From assembly GCF_001425825.1 (NCBI RefSeq), contig NZ_LMDM01000004.1, positions 78,404-142,403 of the forward strand: DNA of 64,000 nucleotides, read 5' to 3'. This DNA is from Rhizobacter sp. Root1238. GTDB taxonomy: Bacteria > Pseudomonadota > Gammaproteobacteria > Burkholderiales > Burkholderiaceae_C. Below, piece after piece: positions 58,429 to 64,000 of the stretch (within the stretch, counting starts at the first letter, position 1; each line of letters starts with the position of its first letter). The notes below the pieces were generated by a model. It did no database searches and was not told the origin of the DNA. It saw only the letters and a list, made by a program, of their open reading frames with translations. The position numbers were made by a program, and so were the translations under genes.

Positions 58429-60123
58429 ATGCTGAAGCAACCGAACACCAAGTACCGCGCCTTCCAACCCGTCGCCTTGCCCGACCGCCGCTGGCCGGAT
58501 GCCGTGCTGGCGCACGCGCCGATCTGGCTCAGCACCGACCTGCGCGATGGCAACCAGGCGCTGATCGAGCCGATGGATGCGCAACGCAAGCTGCGCATGT
58601 TCGAGATGCTGCTGCGCATCGGCTTCAAGGAGATCGAGGTCGGCTTTCCGTCGGCCTCTCAGACGGATCTCGATTTCGTGCGGATGCTGATCGAGCAGGA
58701 CCGCATCCCCGACGACGTGACGATCCAGGTGCTGACGCAGGCCCGCGAGCCGCTGATCCGCCGCACCTTCGAATCGCTGCAGGGCGCGCGCCGCGCGGTG
58801 GTCCACCTCTACAACGCGACGGCACCCGGCATGCGCCGCGTCGTGCTCGGCCTCGACGAGGACGGTGTCGTCGAACTCGCGACCGCGCATGCGCGGATGT
58901 TCAACGAGTGCGCCGCGGCCCAGCCCGGCACCGACTGGCGCTTCGAGTACTCGCCCGAGACCTTCTCCGACACCGAGCTGCCGTTCGCGAAGCGCGTCGT
59001 CGATGCGGTGACGGCGGTGTGGCAGCCGACGCCGCAGCGCAAGTGCATCATCAACCTGCCGACCACCATCGAGCGTTGCACGCCGAACGTGTTCGCCGAC
59101 ATGATCGAGTGGATGCATCGCCACCTCGAGCGGCGCGATTCGATCGTGCTGTCGGTGCATCCGCACAACGACCGCGGCACCGGCACTGCGACCGGCGAAC
59201 TCGCGCTGATGGCGGGCGCCGAACGGATCGAGGGCTGCCTGTTCGGCAACGGCGAACGCACCGGCAACGTCGACCTCGTCAACATCGCGTTGAACCTGTA
59301 CACGCAGGGCGTCGCGCCGGGACTCGATTTCTCCGACATCGACGAGGTGCGCCGCTGCGTCGAACACTGCAACCAGCTCCCGGTGCATCCGCGGCATCCG
59401 TATGCCGGCGACCTGGTCTACACCTCGTTCTCCGGCTCGCACCAGGACGCGATCAAGAAGGCCTTCGCGCAGCGCCAGCCGACCGACATGTGGGACGTGC
59501 CGTACCTGCCGATCGACCCCGCCGATCTCGGGCGCAGCTACGACGCGGTGATCCGCGTCAACAGCCAGTCGGGCAAGGGCGGGGTGTCGTACCTGCTCGA
59601 GACCGAGTACGGCGTGGAGATGCCGCGCCGCCTGCAGATCGAATTCAGTGGCGTGGTCCAGCGCGTGATGGACGACAGCGGCAAGGAGCAGACGGCGGCC
59701 GACCTGTGGGCCGTCTTCTGCGGCGAGTACGGCATCGACGAAGGCGACGTGCGCTCCCACCTGCCCGCGATCACGGCGCAGGCCGACGGCTCGGTTCACC
59801 TGCATGGCGCGGTCCGCCTGGGTGACCGCGAGCTGGTGCTGGATGCCGATGGCGCCGGGCCGATCGATGCATTCGTCAACGCGCTCAACGCGCACCTGGC
59901 CGCGACGGTGCGGGTGCTCGACTACCACGAGCATGCGATCGCCAGCGGCGCCGACGCACGCGCTGCCGCCTACCTGGAGCTTCGCGTCGGCGATGCAGCG
60001 ACGCTGTTCGGTGTCGGCATCGATGCCAACATCGTCTCCGCGTCGTTGAAGGCCATCGTCTCAGGACTGCAGCGCGCGCTGCGTCGCGGCGAACTCGCGT
60101 TCAAGGCCGCCGAGCTCGCCTAA
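58429..60123 (+). CDS. leuA: 2-Isopropylmalate synthase, LeuA2 type
   Basis: Condenses acetyl-CoA and 2-oxoisovalerate in leucine synthesis. The 564-aa protein belongs to the longer type starting [38 protein letters not shown]. Other motifs are [59 protein letters not shown], and a C-terminal LeuA allosteric domain ([18 protein letters not shown]). ATG 58429 has AAGGGA 6 bases upstream. It is preceded by the leader peptide and attenuator. A second, shorter leuA paralogue follows 34 bases later. Confidence 0.95.
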   Translation: MLKQPNTKYRAFQPVALPDRRWPDAVLAHAPIWLSTDLRDGNQALIEPMDAQRKLRMFEMLLRIGFKEIEVGFPSASQTDLDFVRMLIEQDRIPDDVTIQVLTQAREPLIRRTFESLQGARRAVVHLYNATAPGMRRVVLGLDEDGVVELATAHARMFNECAAAQPGTDWRFEYSPETFSDTELPFAKRVVDAVTAVWQPTPQRKCIINLPTTIERCTPNVFADMIEWMHRHLERRDSIVLSVHPHNDRGTGTATGELALMAGAERIEGCLFGNGERTGNVDLVNIALNLYTQGVAPGLDFSDIDEVRRCVEHCNQLPVHPRHPYAGDLVYTSFSGSHQDAIKKAFAQRQPTDMWDVPYLPIDPADLGRSYDAVIRVNSQSGKGGVSYLLETEYGVEMPRRLQIEFSGVVQRVMDDSGKEQTAADLWAVFCGEYGIDEGDVRSHLPAITAQADGSVHLHGAVRLGDRELVLDADGAGPIDAFVNALNAHLAATVRVLDYHEHAIASGADARAAAYLELRVGDAATLFGVGIDANIVSASLKAIVSGLQRALRRGELAFKAAELA

Positions 60124-60157
60124 GATCCGTGCAGACCACCAGAACCGAGGAGTCCCC

Positions 60158-61699
60158 ATGACCGACAAACTGATCATCTTCGACACCACCTTGCGCGACG
60201 GCGAGCAATCGCCCGGCGCCTCGATGACCAAGGACGAGAAACTGCGAATCGCCCGGCAGCTCGAGCGCCTGAAGGTCGACGTGATCGAGGCCGGCTTTGC
60301 GGCGGCGTCGAATGGCGACTTCGAAGCGGTGAAGGCGATCGCCCAAGCGGTGAAGGACAGCACCATTTGCTCGCTGGCGCGTGCGAACGACCGCGACATC
60401 GCACGTGCCGCCGAGGCACTGAAGGGCGGCAACTCGACGCGCATCCACCTGTTCCTCGCGACCAGCGCGCTGCACATGGAGAAGAAGTTGCGCATGACGC
60501 CGGACCAGGTGTTCGAGCAGGCGCGGCTGTCGACGCGCTTCGCGCGCAACCTGAGCGGCGACGTCGAGTTCTCGCCGGAAGACGGCTACCGATCCGACCC
60601 CGATTTCCTGTGCCGCGTGCTCGAGGCGGTGATCGCCGAAGGCGCGACGACGATCAACATCCCCGACACCGTCGGCTATGCGATCCCCGAGCTGTACGGC
60701 AACTTCATCCTGGACCTGCGCCAGCGGATCCCGAACGCCGACAAGGCGGTGTGGTCGGTGCATTGCCACAACGACCTCGGCATGGCGGTTGCCAATTCGC
60801 TGGCGGGCGTGAAGATCGGCGGCGCGCGGCAGATCGAGTGCACGATCAACGGCCTGGGCGAGCGTGCCGGCAACTGCTCGCTCGAAGAGGTCGTGATGGC
60901 GGTGAAGACGCGGCGCGACTATTTCGGCCTCGACCTCGGCATCGATGCGAGCCAGATCGTGCCCGCTTCCCGGCTGGTGTCGCAGACGACCGGCTTCGTC
61001 GTGCAGCCGAACAAGGCGGTGGTCGGCGCCAATGCCTTCGCGCATGCGTCCGGCATCCACCAGGACGGCGTGCTGAAGGCACGCGACACCTACGAGATCA
61101 TGCGGGCCGAAGACGTGGGCTGGTCGGCCAACAAGATCGTGCTGGGCAAGCTGTCGGGGCGCAACGCCTTCAAGCAACGCCTGCAGGAACTCGGCATCGC
61201 GATGGAGTCCGAGGCCGACATCAACGCCGCGTTCGCGAAGTTCAAGGAACTGGCCGACCGCAAGAGCGACATCTTCGACGAGGACATCCTCGCGCTGGTG
61301 ATGGACGAGGCGGTGATGGCCGAGAGCGAGCATTACCGCTTGCTCGCGTTGTCGCAGCATTCCGAGATGGGCGAGCGGCCGCACGCCACGATCGCCTTTT
61401 CGGCCGGCGGCGTCGAGCACCATGCCGAAAGCGACGGCAACGGCCCGGTCGATGCCAGTTTGAAGGCCATCGAATCCAAGCTGCAAAGTGGCGCCGAAAT
61501 GCTCCTCTATTCGGTCAATGCCATCACCTCGGGAAGCACAGAATCTCAAGGTGAGGTGACGGTTCGACTGCAGCATGGTGGCCGCGTCGTCAACGGAGTC
61601 GGGTCTGATCCGGACATCGTGGTGGCTTCGGCCAAGGCCTACCTCGCGGCCATGAACAAGCTGCACAGCAAGAGCGAGCGCGTCGCCGCCCAGGGATAA
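60158..61699 (+). CDS. leuA: 2-Isopropylmalate synthase, classical LeuA type
   Basis: Second leucine-pathway synthase (513 aa), of the common bacterial type. Motifs are [73 protein letters not shown], the GIHQDGVLK metal-binding region, and the C-terminal LeuA dimer domain. GGAG precedes the ATG by 8 bases. It is 34 bases after the first leuA and probably cotranscribed under the same attenuator. Confidence 0.96.
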   Translation: MTDKLIIFDTTLRDGEQSPGASMTKDEKLRIARQLERLKVDVIEAGFAAASNGDFEAVKAIAQAVKDSTICSLARANDRDIARAAEALKGGNSTRIHLFLATSALHMEKKLRMTPDQVFEQARLSTRFARNLSGDVEFSPEDGYRSDPDFLCRVLEAVIAEGATTINIPDTVGYAIPELYGNFILDLRQRIPNADKAVWSVHCHNDLGMAVANSLAGVKIGGARQIECTINGLGERAGNCSLEEVVMAVKTRRDYFGLDLGIDASQIVPASRLVSQTTGFVVQPNKAVVGANAFAHASGIHQDGVLKARDTYEIMRAEDVGWSANKIVLGKLSGRNAFKQRLQELGIAMESEADINAAFAKFKELADRKSDIFDEDILALVMDEAVMAESEHYRLLALSQHSEMGERPHATIAFSAGGVEHHAESDGNGPVDASLKAIESKLQSGAEMLLYSVNAITSGSTESQGEVTVRLQHGGRVVNGVGSDPDIVVASAKAYLAAMNKLHSKSERVAAQG

Positions 61700-61757
61700 G
61701 TCGATCTGATGACTTTGTCACAGACCTGACAGACCCTAAGGTATAGAAGGAGAAAGG

Positions 61758-61790
61758 GCGCGTAAGTTTTTGATCTTGCGCGCTTTTTTT
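61758..61790 (+). terminator. Intrinsic terminator after the leuA pair
   Basis: Stem GCGCGTAAG/CTTGCGCGC (61758-61766 with 61775-61783; one T-G wobble), loop TTTTTGAT, followed by seven T. It lies 58 bases after leuA. Confidence 0.9.
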
Positions 61791-61804
61791 CTTTCACCTA
61801 CACT
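61776..61804 (+). promoter_or_regulatory. Candidate promoter of the PBP7-type gene
   Basis: TTGCGC (61776-61781) and TACACT (61799-61804) with a 17-base spacer, 27 bases before the GTG start. It overlaps the 3' arm and T-run of the leuA terminator. Match to the sigma-70 consensus is modest. Confidence 0.4.
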
Positions 61805-61831
61805 CGCGCCAGCGGCTGTCAAGGGGTTGTT

Positions 61832-62899
61832 GTGGCAAAAATGATGCAAGTTTCGGTATCGGCGATGATTCGCGGTCTGGTCACGTTGATCACGGCAGTT
61901 GCACTCCCGTTGGCCGCAGTAGCCGCTGACGGCACCGCCAAACCCACCAAGCGCAAGGTCGCTGCCAGCGCCAAGGCCTCGTCGGTCAAGTCCAAGAGCG
62001 TTCGCAGCAAGCGGGTCCGCACCGTCGCCTTCGTGCCGGCCCGCCCGTCGTTCGGACAGATCGCCGGCCTGCACACCACCATCGATCCGCTCGAACTGAA
62101 ATCCAGCGTGGCCCTGGTGATGGACCAGGACACCAATGAAGTGCTGTTCAGCAAGAACTCCGCCGCCGTGCTGCCGATCGCGTCGCTGACCAAGCTGATG
62201 ACGGCGGTCGTCGTCACCGATGCCCAGCTGCCGCTGGATGAAACCCTGACGATCACGCAGGACGATGTCGACACCGAGAAGGGCAGCCGCTCGCGCCTGA
62301 CGGTCGGCACCCAGCTGACGCGCGAAGAGATGCTTCACCTGGCGCTGATGTCGTCCGAGAACCGCGCGGCCCATGCGCTCGGGCGCCACTATCCGGGCGG
62401 ACTCGATGCTTTCGTCGCCGCGATGAACCGCAAGGCGGTCGAACTCGGCATGAACGACACGCACTACGTCGAGCCGACCGGGCTGTCCAGCCGCAACCAG
62501 TCGAGCGCGCACGACCTGGCGTCGCTCGTCAAGGAAGCGAGCACGCGTCCGTTGATCAGCGAGCTGTCGACCTCGCCGGAATACCAGGTGATGGTCGGTC
62601 GGCGCATGCAGGCTTTCCACACCACCAACGGCCTGGTGCGCAGCCCCGAATGGGACATCGGCATCCAGAAGACCGGCTACATCTCCGAAGCCGGTCGCTG
62701 CCTGGTGATGCAGGCCAAGCTGGCCGGTCGCAAGCTGATCATGGTGTTCCTGGATTCGGCCGGCAAGTATTCGCGGATCGGCGACGCGGAGCGCGTTCGC
62801 CGCTGGGTGAACCAGCTGGCACCGGTTCCGGCGGTGGTGGCTCCGGCCATGGCACCGGCCACCACGGTGGTCCATGAGGCGCCGAAGCTGACGTCCTGA
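61832..62899 (+). CDS. pbpG: D-alanyl-D-alanine endopeptidase/carboxypeptidase (PBP7-like, S11 family)
   Basis: A periplasmic serine peptidase that trims peptidoglycan cross-links. The 355-aa protein has a signal peptide (LVTLITAVALPLAAVAAD), a Lys/Ser-rich linker (SVKSKSVRSKRVR) and the S11 motifs SLTK, SSEN and KTG. The C-terminal extension is Pro/Ala/Val-rich. GTG 61832 has AAGGGG 5 bases upstream and is preferred to in-frame ATGs at 61841 and 61844. It could instead be a DacA-type enzyme, but the length and motif spacing favour PBP7. Confidence 0.92.
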   Translation: MAKMMQVSVSAMIRGLVTLITAVALPLAAVAADGTAKPTKRKVAASAKASSVKSKSVRSKRVRTVAFVPARPSFGQIAGLHTTIDPLELKSSVALVMDQDTNEVLFSKNSAAVLPIASLTKLMTAVVVTDAQLPLDETLTITQDDVDTEKGSRSRLTVGTQLTREEMLHLALMSSENRAAHALGRHYPGGLDAFVAAMNRKAVELGMNDTHYVEPTGLSSRNQSSAHDLASLVKEASTRPLISELSTSPEYQVMVGRRMQAFHTTNGLVRSPEWDIGIQKTGYISEAGRCLVMQAKLAGRKLIMVFLDSAGKYSRIGDAERVRRWVNQLAPVPAVVAPAMAPATTVVHEAPKLTS

Positions 62900-62920
62900 A
62901 CGCCGCCTCCTGCGGATGAA

Positions 62921-62947
62921 AAAGAGCCCGGTCACGCCGGGCTCTTT
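62921..62947. terminator. Bidirectional terminator between pbpG and the IclR gene
   Basis: An 11-bp stem, AAAGAGCCCGG/CCGGGCTCTTT (62921-62931 with 62937-62947), loop TCACG. The A- and T-rich ends on both sides let it work for the two convergent genes. Confidence 0.9.
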
Positions 62948-62952
62948 GCATT

Positions 62953-63720
62953 TCAGCTGCGATGCCCGAGCGCCGACGAGATCTGCGACGCGGTGGCCTT
63001 CAGCCGCTCGAGCCAGGCTTCTTCGAGCCGGTCCGCCGGTGCCGAGATCGACAGCCCCGCGACCAGCTTCCCCTGGTCGTCCAGAATGCCGGCGGCCATG
63101 CAGCGCACGCCCAGTTCCAGCTCCTCGTCGTCGCGCGCCGTGCCGTACTGCAGCACCTTCGACAGCTCGCGCTCCAGCGTGCCGACCTCGGTGATGCTGT
63201 TGCGAGTGTGCCCGGCGAGGCCGGTGCGGGTCGCATAGGCCCGCACGCGTTGCGGATCGTCATGCGCGAGGAACAGCTTGCCGACCGAGGTCAGGTGCAG
63301 CGGGGCCCGGCCGCCGACTGCGCGGACCACCTGCATGCCGGAGCGTTCGCTGTAGGTTCGTTCGATGTAGACGATTTCGTCGCCCTGGCGCATCGACAGG
63401 TTCACCGGCTGGTGCGTCAGCTTGTGCAGCTCGCGCATCGGGCCGAGCGCGGCGTCGCGCACGTCCAGGCGGGCCTTCACCAGGTTGCCCAGTTCCAGCA
63501 GCCGCATGCCGAGGCGGTAGCTGCCGGCCTCGGGCCGGTCGACATAGCGGCCGACCGTCAGGTCGTTGAGGATGCGGTGCGCGGTCGACGGGTGCAGCCC
63601 CGTCTGTTCGCTGATCACCTTCAGCGAGATCGGATCCTGGTGGGACGCCAGCAGGTCCAGCAGCGAAAACATGCGCTCCAGCACCTGGATCGCCGGCGTC
63701 TGGCCCTCTTTGCTTTTCAT
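62953..63720 (-). CDS. IclR-family transcriptional regulator
   Basis: A 255-aa regulator with an N-terminal winged helix (PAIQVLERMFSLLDLLASHQDPISLKVISEQTGLHPSTAHRILNDL) and a C-terminal ligand-binding IclR domain (VYIERTYSERSGMQVVRAVGGRAPLHLTSVGKLFLA, LGVRCMAAGILDDQGKLVAGLSISAP). ATG 63720 has GAGAG upstream. The ligand and targets are unknown; it is convergent with pbpG and upstream of hpnD. Confidence 0.93.
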   Translation of the reverse strand: MKSKEGQTPAIQVLERMFSLLDLLASHQDPISLKVISEQTGLHPSTAHRILNDLTVGRYVDRPEAGSYRLGMRLLELGNLVKARLDVRDAALGPMRELHKLTHQPVNLSMRQGDEIVYIERTYSERSGMQVVRAVGGRAPLHLTSVGKLFLAHDDPQRVRAYATRTGLAGHTRNSITEVGTLERELSKVLQYGTARDDEELELGVRCMAAGILDDQGKLVAGLSISAPADRLEEAWLERLKATASQISSALGHRS

Positions 63721-63788
63721 CGCGGCACTCTCATTCAGTTGCCCGCCATTTTGCATGGCGAAAACTGACTTGACCAGCGCCTTGCCCT

Positions 63789-64000
63789 TCAGCGGCCTTT
63801 CCAGTGGGTGCGGGCGGCGATCCACAGTTTGCGGATCGGCGTCAGCGACACGCGCTGGTGCAGCACCTGGAAGCCGCCGGCCTCGATCTCGCGCAACAGC
63901 GTGCGGTAGATGTTGGCCATCATCAGCCCCGGCTTCTGGGTCACGCGGTCCGCGTCGGGCAGCAGCGCGAACGCCTCGTCGTAGCAGCGGTGCGCCCGTT
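63789..64000 (-). CDS. hpnD: Presqualene diphosphate synthase, C-terminal part (5' truncated at window edge)
   Basis: The last ~70 codons of a squalene/phytoene synthase family protein of hopanoid synthesis. The visible end reads LPDADRVTQKPGLMMANIYRTLLREIEAGGFQVLHQRVSLTPIRKLWIAARTHWKGR. The pattern A-x-IYRxLLxEI, GFxVLxxRxSLTPxRKLWIA is the HpnD C-terminus. HpnC or a carotenoid synthase is less likely. The stop is at 63789-63791; the start lies beyond 64000. Confidence 0.85.
   Translation of the reverse strand, partial: RAHRCYDEAFALLPDADRVTQKPGLMMANIYRTLLREIEAGGFQVLHQRVSLTPIRKLWIAARTHWKGR

Overview
This 64-kb window looks like chromosomal DNA of a high-GC betaproteobacterium of the order Burkholderiales, probably near the Rubrivivax/Leptothrix/Methylibium group. 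The grounds are composition, the order ilvI-ilvH-ilvC-pssA-leuA, a hopanoid gene (hpnD) at the right edge, and several DUF families typical of that order. It holds a housekeeping left edge, one ~39-kb accessory cluster, and a housekeeping right third.

1-1720: the end of pheT, then ihfA, a MerR-type regulator and tRNA-Pro(GGG), closed by a strong bidirectional hairpin terminator.

1728-40646, all on the minus strand: a complete extracellular contractile injection system (eCIS, a phage-tail-like particle of the Afp/PVC/MAC type). In transcription order it has a sigma-54 activator, a well-matched -24/-12 promoter, a small winged-helix-like protein, a DUF4255 (Afp16-like) terminator, a 272-aa protein, sheath 1, tube 1, sheath 2, tube 2, a Pvc7-like tube adaptor with a glycine-rich tail, a 55-aa Pvc6-sized protein, separate hub (gpD) and spike (gpV) proteins, and a protein with a C-terminal membrane anchor. 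Then follow the baseplate proteins gp25, gpJ and an Afp12-like tail protein, two related proteins sharing an N-terminal domain, a 1656-aa protein with two beta-sandwich modules (candidate fibre), a tape-measure-like protein and the AAA+ ATPase. The operon ends with a 3028-aa multidomain giant (the probable cargo) and a translationally coupled 318-aa partner. Most genes overlap by 1-4 bases or are a few bases apart, so it reads as one transcript. The most novel parts are the giant cargo, the membrane-anchored component and the single sigma-54 control point.

40945-53502: hppA and ppa diverge (membrane and soluble pyrophosphatases). An M16 peptidase, a DUF482 protein, nadE and glnB follow, then minus-strand genes for a LOG-family protein, dgkA, an RDD protein, DUF3106, DUF3619 (candidate anti-sigma) and an ECF sigma factor.

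53759-64000: branched-chain amino-acid synthesis (ilvI, ilvH, ilvC), pssA, a leucine-codon leader peptide with an attenuator, two tandem 2-isopropylmalate synthase genes, a PBP7-type peptidase, an IclR regulator and the 3' end of hpnD.
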